Below are positions 10,246 to 18,357 of a stretch of DNA of 64,000 nt, in pieces. How positions within the stretch are numbered: position 1 is the first letter of the stretch; every line of letters starts with the position of its first letter. This stretch comes from Aureispira sp. CCB-QB1 (lineage in GTDB: Bacteria; Bacteroidota; Bacteroidia; Chitinophagales; Saprospiraceae). Under the pieces are notes generated by a model. The model saw only the letters and a list, made by a program, of their open reading frames with translations. It searched no databases and was not told the origin of the DNA. The stretch spans positions 1-64,000 of the forward strand of contig NZ_JHBV01000026.1 in the NCBI RefSeq assembly GCF_000724545.1. Direction: 5' to 3'. A program made the translations under genes and the position numbers.

Positions 10246-11832
10246 ATGACAAATAAAAGATTAAAAATAGGTATTTCAGTAGGTGACATCAATGGGATTG
10301 GTCTAGAAGTTATTTTAAAAACTCTAGCAGATAAACGTATTCTAAATTGGTGTACTCCTATTTTATATGGATCAACCAAAGTTGCTTCTTATCACAAGAA
10401 CATCATTAAAATCAAGGATTTATCTTTACATAATATTAATGACATTCATGCAGCAAATGACAATGTCGTTAATGTGGTCAACTGTTGGATGGAAAATGTA
10501 AAAATTACATTGGGAAAATGCACTGTTGATGGGGGCAAATATGCGATGTTTTCTCTAGAACAAGCAACAGAAGATTTGTTGGCAGGGCATTTAGATGCCT
10601 TGGTTACTGCGCCTATCAATAAAAAAGCCATGCAAATGAGTGGTTTTGAATATCCTGGGCATACCGAATATTTGACCTCTAGATTTCAAGCCAAAGAAAA
10701 CTTAATGTTGATGGTCAACGAAGATTTAAGAATTGGATTGGTTACCAATCATCTTCCGATCAGCCAAGTTGCTACTACGATTACAACAGAATTAGTTCTT
10801 AGAAAAATTGAACTAATGAATGAAAGTCTAAAAATGGATTTTGGCATTGACAAACCTGCTATTGCAGTATTGGGCTTGAATCCACATGCAGGCGATGGTG
10901 GTGTTTTGGGAACAGAAGAAATCGATGTTATTATACCTGCTATTGAAGCAGCAAAAAATAAAGGTATCTTGGCTATTGGTCCCTATGCTGCTGATGGGCT
11001 CTTTGGTTCGGGCAATTTTGCCAATTTTGATGGAATATTGGCAATGTATCACGACCAAGGTCTAGTTCCCTTCAAAGCACTATCTTTTGGCGAAGGTATT
11101 AACTTTACAGCTGGTCTCCCGATTATTCGCACTTCTCCTGACCATGGAACTGGTTTTGATATTGCAGGAAAAAACATCGCAGATTTTAGATCTTTTAGAC
11201 AATCTTTGTACTTAGCAATAGATAGTGCTAAACAGCGTGCAGAATATATTGAGATGACTGGTAATCCACTAAAAGTAGTTGCTGTTAACGATATGGATGC
11301 TTCTCCTGACGATATTATTGATAACGATGGTGTTGCTCCCGAAGAACAAAACAAACCTAACAAAAAACGCAATCGAAAAGATAGGGAACAAAAACCAAGG
11401 AAAGATAATAGAGAGCAATCTAAAGATACGAATCAGAAAAAAGCTGCTTCGGATAACAAAAAAGCTACCAAAAATGCTAATAAACCGAACCATAATAAAA
11501 CAGCTAAAACTAACTTAACGGTAGAGGAACGTTTGGCTTTAGCCGCAGAAAAAAAGCAGCAAACGGAACAACAAAACAAAAAAGGAGCATCTCAAAAAGT
11601 GGTTAAAAAAAGCCTTGAGCAACCAGTAGAGAAGCCTTCAGTGAAACCGATAGAAAAAACAATCGCTTCGGATAATGAACCGCAACCTAAAGAAACAAAA
11701 GCTCCTGTTTTAGATAATAATATTGTTGAAACAATGGAACCTATTCCTACTTTGACAGATGATAATCAAGAAAAAAATAATGATACGTCATCAGAAAATA
11801 AAAGCAATAACAACAAAGACCATACAAACTAA
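10246..11832 (+). CDS. pdxA: 4-hydroxythreonine-4-phosphate dehydrogenase PdxA with long basic C-terminal tail
   Basis: The start is the ATG at 10246 (MTNKRLKIGISVGDINGIG); the frame extends to a TTG at 10228 but ATG is better placed. The protein has 528 residues. PdxA catalyses NAD-dependent oxidation of 4-phosphohydroxy-L-threonine in DXP-dependent vitamin B6 synthesis. Family motifs are all present: YPGHTEYL, VTNHLPIS and AMYHDQGLVPFK carry the three metal-binding histidines, and FGEGINFTAGLP and SPDHGTGFDIAG close the active site. The catalytic fold ends near residue 350, the normal family length. About 175 further residues are low-complexity, rich in Lys, Asn, Gln, Glu and Asp, with no frameshift between. 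The tail is highly basic at first and more acidic at the end. It may bind nucleic acid or a partner, but this is unproven. Confidence 0.93.
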   Translation: MTNKRLKIGISVGDINGIGLEVILKTLADKRILNWCTPILYGSTKVASYHKNIIKIKDLSLHNINDIHAANDNVVNVVNCWMENVKITLGKCTVDGGKYAMFSLEQATEDLLAGHLDALVTAPINKKAMQMSGFEYPGHTEYLTSRFQAKENLMLMVNEDLRIGLVTNHLPISQVATTITTELVLRKIELMNESLKMDFGIDKPAIAVLGLNPHAGDGGVLGTEEIDVIIPAIEAAKNKGILAIGPYAADGLFGSGNFANFDGILAMYHDQGLVPFKALSFGEGINFTAGLPIIRTSPDHGTGFDIAGKNIADFRSFRQSLYLAIDSAKQRAEYIEMTGNPLKVVAVNDMDASPDDIIDNDGVAPEEQNKPNKKRNRKDREQKPRKDNREQSKDTNQKKAASDNKKATKNANKPNHNKTAKTNLTVEERLALAAEKKQQTEQQNKKGASQKVVKKSLEQPVEKPSVKPIEKTIASDNEPQPKETKAPVLDNNIVETMEPIPTLTDDNQEKNNDTSSENKSNNNKDHTN

Positions 11833-11870
11833 GATAAAGAGATTGCCCTGTTCTGTGTCGCAAAAAAAAA

Positions 11871-11904
11871 CAAGTTGTCAGCTTACTGACAACTTGTTTT
11901 TTTT
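11871..11904. terminator. Bidirectional intrinsic terminator between pdxA and the convergent anti-sigma-like gene
   Basis: Perfect 11-bp stem CAAGTTGTCAG/CTGACAACTTG with a CTTA loop. Eight T follow on the plus strand, and nine A (11862-11870) precede it, giving a U-run for minus-strand transcripts too. It ends pdxA and probably the convergent gene ending at 11979. Confidence 0.93.
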
Positions 11905-11978
11905 ATCATATCTATTCGCAGTTGGTCGTGCTGCTATATTCTGTTTTCAACAAAGTATTCTAAAAACAAAACGAGCCT

Positions 11979-13613
11979 CTAGAACATTAATGCCTCTCTA
12001 ATATCGTCCTCCGTTTCAATAATACCAACCGACCGCATTTTAAAGTTCAAGGTTTCCTCTTCTGTAGAAGTTTCATTAACAACCAATAGTTCATTTTCTT
12101 TGGTTAAAGCCCATATTTTGTTCTCAGCAGTAGCCTCGTATTTTAATTCAGCAGTACTTTTATTTTCTTCATTGGGCGCAAAGTAATAGAGTTGTTTGTC
12201 CTTATTGGTTACAAATAATCGATCGACAGCAAGGGCAACCCCATTTTCGTCAACAAAGTTAGCTTGTACTTTCAATGCATCTTTCATTTCTACTTCCTTG
12301 CCACAATTCCATAACCCAAATCTATTAATCCTAAACCGATTGATAATCTCTTTCCATGCAACATCATGCTCCACAACTGCCTCTTCGCTCAAATTTTGGA
12401 CTTCTACTAAAACATCTGATTCCCATTGCTCCAAGCGAATAAAATAAGCCTTCAATTCTTCTTTGTACAAAGCCATTGCTTCTTCAGTATCTTCAATCGC
12501 AGGATAAACTTCAAATGTTCTAACAATATTTCCTTCGTTCGTCTCATAAACCAATTCCATACGATACTTATCATTGCCAAGCCCTGTCAATGTAACAGAG
12601 TTCCACGACGTATCAAATGTTCCTGCTGTCAGTTGGCTTGCAGAAGCCATTAGTTGTACGTTTTGGTTGTAAGCTGCTAATTCTGGAAATTCTTCTTCGT
12701 TTATATCAAAGTCAAATACTTGCATATTCTCACGTACTCCTGGCTTAATCGGCTTTTTAGGCTTGCTTTGGGCTAAGGTTGCTCTAGCCTGCTCAACTAA
12801 CTCTTGGTTTGTCTTAGGATCAACCGTTGGTGTTGTTGTCGTTCCATTAGTGGTGGTTGCTGTTAGTACTTCAACATTATCATTAGCAACATATTCCCAT
12901 GCATCCTGCTGCTTTCCATAAACATACACCTTCAAATCATTCGTTGGAATATTGGCAGCCACCTTGCCTTGTAGTTCTACCTCTAGCGTCTTGTCCATAC
13001 TTAAATAGACAGGTTTTCCATCTTGAAAGCCTTTGATTTCCATCATTCCTACCGATTGTAAGTTTTGATGCTTGTCCAACTCTTTCGGCACTCCTGCCAA
13101 AAACATATCCACATGATCGTTAAACTCTCGATACTGAATGTCTACTTTTCCTTTTACAGGCTTACCTTTTTCATCTACAAAAGCCGAAGCTGGAACAATA
13201 ATTTTAGAGCCCGACTCATAATTTAATGTTTCTCCTTCTTCCGCAGCATTGACAACCAAATTACCAAATGGTTTCTGAATTTTTGGCATAGGAGCTTGTA
13301 ATGCAAAAACTTCGTTAATTTGATCAATCGGCACGTCCATTTTTGCATTAGACATCGATTGACGAATCATAAACACCAATAAAATAGAAGCAGCAACAGC
13401 CATTAAAGCTCCTGTTCCATACTTAATAAAACTTGGTGATACTTTTCCTCCCTTCTTAATAGAACGAACAGGAGTACTCTCCTTGGTGTCACTACTAGGA
13501 GGAACAGTTGCTTCTTGAAACTGCGCCAACAGAGCGTCAAAATCTTGATGCTTGCTAATTTGCTCAGAACTTAACTCTGGAGGATTAGTTTTAATATTGT
13601 AATTGTCTTTCAT
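11979..13613 (-). CDS. Membrane-anchored protein following ECF sigma factor, probable anti-sigma partner
   Basis: This 544-residue protein has a cytosolic N-terminus of about 63 residues, one membrane segment at about 65-83 (YGTGALMAVAASILLVFMI) and a periplasmic part of about 460 residues. It follows the ECF sigma gene by 56 bp on the same strand, the usual place for an anti-sigma factor; this is the main reason for the call. I do not see a zinc-binding ZAS motif (HxxxCxxC) in the short cytosolic region, so it would be a non-canonical anti-sigma factor. The periplasmic part contains repeated beta-rich phrases (VPASAFVDEKGKPVKGKVDIQYREF), which resemble sensor or surface domains in Bacteroidota. 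The signal sensed is unknown. An alternative is an envelope protein merely co-expressed with the sigma factor. Confidence 0.7.
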   Translation of the reverse strand: MKDNYNIKTNPPELSSEQISKHQDFDALLAQFQEATVPPSSDTKESTPVRSIKKGGKVSPSFIKYGTGALMAVAASILLVFMIRQSMSNAKMDVPIDQINEVFALQAPMPKIQKPFGNLVVNAAEEGETLNYESGSKIIVPASAFVDEKGKPVKGKVDIQYREFNDHVDMFLAGVPKELDKHQNLQSVGMMEIKGFQDGKPVYLSMDKTLEVELQGKVAANIPTNDLKVYVYGKQQDAWEYVANDNVEVLTATTTNGTTTTPTVDPKTNQELVEQARATLAQSKPKKPIKPGVRENMQVFDFDINEEEFPELAAYNQNVQLMASASQLTAGTFDTSWNSVTLTGLGNDKYRMELVYETNEGNIVRTFEVYPAIEDTEEAMALYKEELKAYFIRLEQWESDVLVEVQNLSEEAVVEHDVAWKEIINRFRINRFGLWNCGKEVEMKDALKVQANFVDENGVALAVDRLFVTNKDKQLYYFAPNEENKSTAELKYEATAENKIWALTKENELLVVNETSTEEETLNFKMRSVGIIETEDDIREALMF

Positions 13614-13669
13614 TTCTTTTTACTTTAAAACGGTTGAATTAGATCAGTGATTTAGTGTTCCATCTTCCC

Positions 13670-14251
13670 TTAATCCGATCGTTTTTGTTTCACAAATCGT
13701 TTCTTCATTTTCTGTAACAATCTGTAAATCTTAACTTTTGCATTATTTTCTGTAATGTCTAAAATATCTGCTACCTCTTTAAAAGGTCTTTTTTCAAAAA
13801 AGCGGAGTTCTAACAACTCTACCTCATCAGGTTTCAAATCTTGAATAACAGTTTTAAGAACAGTAATATTTATTTCTAAATCTTCTTTGTCCTCATATTC
13901 TTCTTCAAGGTCTTGAGCGGTACGCTCTTCTAAAGCAACCACTCGATTCTTATTTTGTTTTCTAAAGTGTTGTGCAATTTCATTGCTAGCAATTCTAAAT
14001 AACCAAGCAGAAAAGGGAACTCCCTTAAAAACATATTTATCTATCTTTTGCATTGCTTTCAGAAATACCTGCGACGTCAAATCCGCAGCAAGCACTTCAT
14101 CAACAGTACGTTTGTATACAAACCTAAAAATAGGCTCATAATAACGATTGTACAAAACCCTAAACTTAGCAGGATTTTGCTGTGCAGCCTGCACTTCAAG
14201 CCATTCATCTTCCATAGCTTGCTGTGTGACGGTATACTTGGATGTTGACAT
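13670..14251 (-). CDS. ECF-type RNA polymerase sigma factor
   Basis: At 193 residues this has the size of an extracytoplasmic-function sigma-70 factor. Region 2 spans about residues 25-95, with ADLTSQVFLKAM and the promoter-melting stretch PFSAWLFRIASNEIAQHFRK. Region 4 spans about 130-185, with the helix-turn-helix ELRFFEKRPFKEVADILDI and then ENNAKVKIYRLLQKM. It would direct core RNA polymerase to a dedicated set of promoters. The next gene, 56 bp downstream, is a membrane protein that probably controls it. The targets are not visible; the two secreted-protein genes at 14.6-16.2 kb lie upstream on the same strand but are separated by 344 bp. Confidence 0.93.
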   Translation of the reverse strand: MSTSKYTVTQQAMEDEWLEVQAAQQNPAKFRVLYNRYYEPIFRFVYKRTVDEVLAADLTSQVFLKAMQKIDKYVFKGVPFSAWLFRIASNEIAQHFRKQNKNRVVALEERTAQDLEEEYEDKEDLEINITVLKTVIQDLKPDEVELLELRFFEKRPFKEVADILDITENNAKVKIYRLLQKMKKRFVKQKRSD

Positions 14252-14595
14252 ATATAGTATTCTAATTAATCATTCAATCTAAGAAACTTCTAGCCCAGAG
14301 GTCTGTAGAACATTTGTTAATCTAATTGGTCAACGATTGGTAACAGACTCCATTTCTAAGTGTCTCAACAACCCTTCGCAATTAATGAGAACAGATGTAA
14401 GCAATAGTTTTGTGATCAACTTTCTCAAAAAGCTTGCGTTCCTTTGTTTTCGCTACCTTTTCTCTTGTTTATCATCAAAATTTCTAGGAACGTTATTGGT
14501 CTATTGTTACGAATAAATCCCTATTTCCTACCACACGTTGTATTGTCTGAATCTCTCCATCTAAGGTAACAAAAAAATAAGCTCCGTCAAACCTC
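14252..14595. other. Intergenic region, 344 bp, no gene seen
   Basis: AT-rich spacer upstream of the sigma factor gene and downstream of the secreted protein ending at 14596. It should contain the sigma operon promoter, but I found no clear TAnnTTTG box in that direction and no small frame worth reporting. Confidence 0.45.
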
Positions 14596-15693
14596 TTATT
14601 CGCTAAAATACGTGTACTCTAAAATTGTCTGAATTCCATCTTCTTCGGTAATGTGCATTTCCAGTAAGCCATCGTTGTTATACGTAAAATATTCCAACTT
14701 ATAAATTTCTGGTCTTGGCGGTAAAGATGGTACTCTTTCTTTAGTTTTGTCCAAATCAGTCGGAGAATTATTCAAATCTCTTGGCGAAGTTGCCAGTTGG
14801 CCTTGCTTTTTTTTCTTTTTTTTCTTCTTTTTAACAACTGTTTCAGGCTCCTCAGATACACGAGAACTCATTGTCGGTTCGCGCATGACCCAATGAATTT
14901 TCTTGCTTATTCGATTATTCTCATATTTATAATCAATTGTAAAGAGTATCTTTCCTGACGAATTTCGTACTTGCGTAATTACTGGCTGTCCCTCCTCGTC
15001 CAAGAATGTTTTTCTATCTTTGGTAATCTCATACAAGTTTTTGTACACACGACAAGAATTGGTGCTGTCGGTATATTCTGTCACGGTCAACAATTTTTCT
15101 TTATCCAACAAGCCTACTAAACTATCCATATAAGGAGAGGTTCCTACAGCAGTGGTTTTCTGCCGTACCACTCGATTTAGACTATCAAATTCAAATTCAT
15201 CTAACAAACGCACACTCTTATTGGGTGCACCATGCATTTTTACTCGCTGAAAGGGCGTTCCATTATGTTCGTAGATATACACATAGGTATAATCCAAACT
15301 TGTGTTTTGCAAAGAATCGTAATTCAACTTCTCAACCGCCGAGATCAAATTTTGCTTATAAAAGTATTCTATACTCCACTTTTTGAATCCTGATGGCAAA
15401 TAAGTTGAAATCATCCCCATTTTCCCATCTACAAATTCATACCGTTGATATTGATGAGAATATTCCACTGCTTCTGCCCACATTTCGCCTGAACGATCCT
15501 CTGCGCCCCTCTTGTATGTTCCTTTCCAGATGGAACATTTATTGTTTCCCAACTCCGACACCTTCTTTAAGTCGAAAGGTAAATCGGGATATACTTCTGG
15601 ATAAATCGTTACTTGAGCTTGTATCGGTTGAATGCACAAAAGCAGACCTCCTATCAAAAAGCATTTAATAATTTCTCCTATAGTCCTCTTCAT
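14596..15693 (-). CDS. Secreted protein of unknown function with poly-lysine stretch
   Basis: This 365-residue protein starts with a signal peptide (IKCFLIGGLLLCIQPIQAQ). The mature part has spaced Tyr-rich beta phrases (LDYTYVYIYEHNGTPFQRV, FTIDYKYENNRISKKI, KLEYFTYNNDGLLEMHI), which resemble the loosely repeated YD or 'text-like' repeats common in Bacteroidota secreted proteins. Near residue 290 there is a run of nine lysines followed by a Pro/Ser/Asp-rich linker. Its first codons overlap the end of the TonB-C-like gene upstream by 29 bp, so the two are translationally coupled. I recognise no enzyme motif. Function is unknown; an envelope role with its partner is inferred from the overlap only. 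Confidence 0.8.
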   Translation of the reverse strand: MKRTIGEIIKCFLIGGLLLCIQPIQAQVTIYPEVYPDLPFDLKKVSELGNNKCSIWKGTYKRGAEDRSGEMWAEAVEYSHQYQRYEFVDGKMGMISTYLPSGFKKWSIEYFYKQNLISAVEKLNYDSLQNTSLDYTYVYIYEHNGTPFQRVKMHGAPNKSVRLLDEFEFDSLNRVVRQKTTAVGTSPYMDSLVGLLDKEKLLTVTEYTDSTNSCRVYKNLYEITKDRKTFLDEEGQPVITQVRNSSGKILFTIDYKYENNRISKKIHWVMREPTMSSRVSEEPETVVKKKKKKKKKQGQLATSPRDLNNSPTDLDKTKERVPSLPPRPEIYKLEYFTYNNDGLLEMHITEEDGIQTILEYTYFSE

Positions 15694-16228
15694 ATGTTCT
15701 ATCTTTTACGATGACAACTTGTTGATACATTTTATATTTGATGGGTTCACCCAATTGATTTCTAGCAGGATTCCATTTCGAAGCTTTTAGCTTTCTCAAA
15801 ACTACATTTTTTAAACGTGAATCATTGCTTTTTAGCACCTCAACCTGACTTACCCAACCATATTGATTAACAGAATATTCTAAAACAACAAATTTCCAAT
15901 TTTTTAGATCCATTCCTGCTCGATAGGGTTTGATGTTCATCAGACCAAAATCGCCTCCAGCTAAAGTTGGCAATTGCACTATTTTTTCTTGAGGATCAAT
16001 TGTTGAGCCTTGAAGCGAATCTATGGTACTTGTTTTCAAAATGGATATTTTTTTTTCTACAGGTGCAACGACAATTGTTTCGTCTTTGGGAGCTAAACTA
16101 GGTTCTAGAGTTTGTTTTTTTCTAATAACCAATGTTTTTTTGGGGAGGCAGGTTGTTGCTGTACTGTCTTGTGCTACTAGAATTGGCATCATAAGCCAAC
16201 TCATAATAACAGTAACCACTAGTTTCAT
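15665..16228 (-). CDS. Secreted protein with TonB C-terminal-like domain
   Basis: I choose the ATG at 16228 (MKLVVTVIMSWLMMPILVAQ), because it gives a standard signal peptide. The frame also reaches an ATG at 16261, which would add 11 polar residues. The protein has 187 residues. A Pro/Val/Lys-rich linker leads to a C-terminal TonB_C-like domain of about 80 residues, with the typical order 'Y.VNQYGWVSQVEVLKS', 'VLRKLKASKWNPARNQLGEPIKY'. In true TonB proteins this domain touches TonB boxes of receptors. Here the N-terminal segment looks cleavable and short, so it may be a periplasmic TonB-C-domain protein rather than an energy transducer. It overlaps the next gene by 29 bp. An energy-transducing TonB function is possible but not shown. 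Confidence 0.75.
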   Translation of the reverse strand: MKLVVTVIMSWLMMPILVAQDSTATTCLPKKTLVIRKKQTLEPSLAPKDETIVVAPVEKKISILKTSTIDSLQGSTIDPQEKIVQLPTLAGGDFGLMNIKPYRAGMDLKNWKFVVLEYSVNQYGWVSQVEVLKSNDSRLKNVVLRKLKASKWNPARNQLGEPIKYKMYQQVVIVKDRTYEEDYRRNY

Positions 16229-16261
16229 ATCAATAGAGTTTTCGCTATTCGATTCATTCAC

Positions 16262-16565
16262 AAGATGAAATCACAAATCAAATTGACTGTCATCAAATTC
16301 ATTTTCAATAGAAATATACTTCAGTAATTATACCATAATTAGGCTTTTAGGAAGAATAAAAACGTAACTTATCTGATATATCTTATAAAATGGCTTCTTT
16401 TTTTGACTATATTTGGTTTCAACATACTAAAATGACAAAGAACTTTTTCTTCTCTACTGGTATAACTCCTATTTGTAGAAAGGATACAGTTTTTTCATTT
16501 TTTTTTGAAAAAAAACAATAAATACGCAAGAAGTAAGTTGAATACTTCTTTAAATCGCTAAATAG
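16262..16565. other. Intergenic region, about 300 bp, divergent promoters
   Basis: Spacer between the divergent TonB-C-like gene and the symporter gene. It contains a candidate plus-strand -7 element at 16408-16415 and AT-rich tracts. No gene is seen. Confidence 0.5.
16408..16415 (+). promoter_or_regulatory. Candidate -7 promoter element for the symporter gene
   Basis: TATATTTG matches TAnnTTTG exactly, 150 bp before the symporter ATG. A TTG -33 box at the usual distance is not clear. Confidence 0.35.
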
Positions 16566-17897
16566 ATGTCGGAAAATAAAAAAGGGTTGGCCTTACATTG
16601 GCAAATTTTAATCGGGATGGCAGCTGGTATTGCTATTGGTTTTGCCTTAAAAAATGTTGATGGAAGTGAAAAATTTGTCCTCAACTGGGTATATCCAATT
16701 GGTAAAATATTTGTCAATCTACTCAAATTGATTGCTGTCCCATTAATTATTGCCTCCTTAACCAAAGGAATTGCTGACCTGCAAGACATATCCAAACTTT
16801 CCAAAATTGGAGGTAGAACAATTGGCACCTATTTAGTAACAACCGTAATCGCCGTAACCTTAGGTCTAGTCGTTGTCAATACATTACAACCTGGAGTGGG
16901 TTTATCTCAAAGTACCATTGATGCAATTAGTGCTAGTAATATGGACAAAAGTGCTGGCAAAGTAGCAGCAGGAGCAGCACAGTCACAAGTAGGACCTTTA
17001 CAATTTGTGATTGACATGGTGCCTGATAATATTTTTGCGGCGGCAAGCAGCAATGGAAACATGCTTCAAGTTATTGTATTTGTTCTATTTTTTGGCATCT
17101 GCTTACTTTTAATACCCAAAGAAAAAGCAAAGCCAATGCACGATTTTTTTGATAGTCTCAACGAGGTCATTCTAAAAATGGTTGATGTCATCATGCTCAT
17201 TTCGCCCTATGCTGTGTTTGCTTTGTTGTGCAACTTAACTGTAAGTACCGATCCTGAAATTTTTGGAGTATTGTTCAAATATGCCCTCTGTGTTGTTTTG
17301 GGGCTTGTGTTAATGGTTGGCATTTATATGGCAGCTATCAAGCTATTTACAGGACGTTCTCCGCTTGGTTTTCTCAAAGCTATCAGCCCAGCTCAACTAT
17401 TGGCCTTTTCTACAAGTTCGAGTGCCGCTACCTTGCCAGTAACTATGGAACGAGTAGAAGAACATGTAGGGGTCGAAAAAGAGGTCACTAGCTTTGTGTG
17501 CCCAATTGGTGCAACAATTAATATGGACGGTACTAGTTTATATCAAGCAGTAGCTGCTGTCTTTATTTGTCAAGTAATTGGCTTTGATTTAAGCCTAGGA
17601 GATCAATTAACCATTGTCATAACCGCCACGATGGCATCCATTGGGTCTGCTGCTGTACCAGGAGCAGGAATGGTAATGCTTGTTATTGTTTTGGATACGT
17701 TGGGAATCCCCTCCGACAAACTAGCATTCGGAATTGCCCTTATCTTTGCTGTGGATCGACCATTAGATATGTGTCGAACGGTCATCAATGTCACAGGAGA
17801 TGCTACTGTCGCTACTTTGGTTGGCAAATCTGTTGGAAAATTGAAAGATCCTCAAGTAAAAAATTGGGATGACCACTATAAAAAAGAAACCATCTAA
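16566..17897 (+). CDS. Dicarboxylate/amino acid:cation symporter (DAACS family)
   Basis: This 443-residue inner-membrane protein has the glutamate-transporter (GltP/DctA/EAAT) fold. The diagnostic serine-rich re-entrant hairpin is present as AFSTSSSAATLPVTMERVE, followed by the TM7 motif INMDGTSLYQAVAAVFICQ and, in the second hairpin and TM8, SIGSAAVPGAGMVML and DRPLDMCRTVINVTGD, whose Asp, Arg, Thr and Asn residues bind substrate and cation. Substrates in the family are glutamate, aspartate, C4-dicarboxylates or serine/threonine, co-transported with H+ or Na+. The Arg in MCRTVINV favours an acidic side chain such as aspartate or glutamate, by analogy with the family. It is monocistronic and ends at a strong terminator. 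Confidence 0.95.
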   Translation: MSENKKGLALHWQILIGMAAGIAIGFALKNVDGSEKFVLNWVYPIGKIFVNLLKLIAVPLIIASLTKGIADLQDISKLSKIGGRTIGTYLVTTVIAVTLGLVVVNTLQPGVGLSQSTIDAISASNMDKSAGKVAAGAAQSQVGPLQFVIDMVPDNIFAAASSNGNMLQVIVFVLFFGICLLLIPKEKAKPMHDFFDSLNEVILKMVDVIMLISPYAVFALLCNLTVSTDPEIFGVLFKYALCVVLGLVLMVGIYMAAIKLFTGRSPLGFLKAISPAQLLAFSTSSSAATLPVTMERVEEHVGVEKEVTSFVCPIGATINMDGTSLYQAVAAVFICQVIGFDLSLGDQLTIVITATMASIGSAAVPGAGMVMLVIVLDTLGIPSDKLAFGIALIFAVDRPLDMCRTVINVTGDATVATLVGKSVGKLKDPQVKNWDDHYKKETI

Positions 17898-17931
17898 GGT
17901 TATGATTGTTCATTTTCTATGATAAAATAAG

Positions 17932-17970
17932 AATGAGACGATTTGACTGATCAAATCGTCTCATTTTATT
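17932..17970. terminator. Intrinsic terminator after the symporter gene
   Basis: A perfect 15-bp stem (17932-17946 with 17951-17965) and a CTGA loop, with A/T-rich tracts on both sides. It can stop the plus-strand symporter transcript and the convergent minus-strand transcript that ends near 18053. Confidence 0.88.
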
Positions 17971-18047
17971 ATGAGTGGTATGCTATATTTTTATTAGCCT
18001 CAAAGTTTTCGCACCAAAAAACTATTTTTATGATACGGTTTCTTTTC

Positions 18048-18291
18048 ACCACTTACTTAAGATCTAAATCCTCTCGATCTTTTAATTTTTTATCTTCTAC
18101 ATTCTCGTTCAAAAAACCATTTAATTTATCTACTGAATAAGAAGAAATAATTTCTCCAAACTCATTGATTTTAATATCAAAACCTTTTAGATCATCATGC
18201 GTCTTTGGATTTTTTTGGTTCTTGTCAGACATTGTTTTACGATTTTTATAATGAATAATATGAGTAAGTAGTTTTTTGTACCACTTACTTA
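18048..18291. repeat. 12-bp direct repeats flanking the 59-residue gene
   Basis: ACCACTTACTTA occurs at 18048-18059 and again at 18280-18291, immediately around the small gene. The reverse complement recurs at 28541-28552. It may be a scattered short repeat. Confidence 0.5.
18053..18232 (-). CDS. Small hypothetical protein, 59 residues
   Basis: An ATG at 18232 opens a 59-codon frame ending in TAA at 18053-18055. The sequence begins MSDKNQKNPKTHDDLKGFDI and continues with a patterned stretch (KINEFGEIISSYSVDKLNGF, then LNENVEDKKL) that looks like a real, charged, folded small protein rather than random translation: codon use is coherent, and hydrophobic residues are regularly spaced. There is no signal peptide or membrane segment, so it should be cytosolic. 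It lies 125 bp downstream of the TerB-like gene on the same strand and just before the convergent terminator, so it may be the last gene of that cluster. I do not know its function. The flanking 12-bp repeats are odd. Confidence 0.72.
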   Translation of the reverse strand: MSDKNQKNPKTHDDLKGFDIKINEFGEIISSYSVDKLNGFLNENVEDKKLKDREDLDLK

Positions 18292-18357
18292 TAACTACCT
18301 AACGTCTTCTAGGAGTTCCCCAAGTCCTGTTAAATTTATTTAACAACTCAGGTTTTC

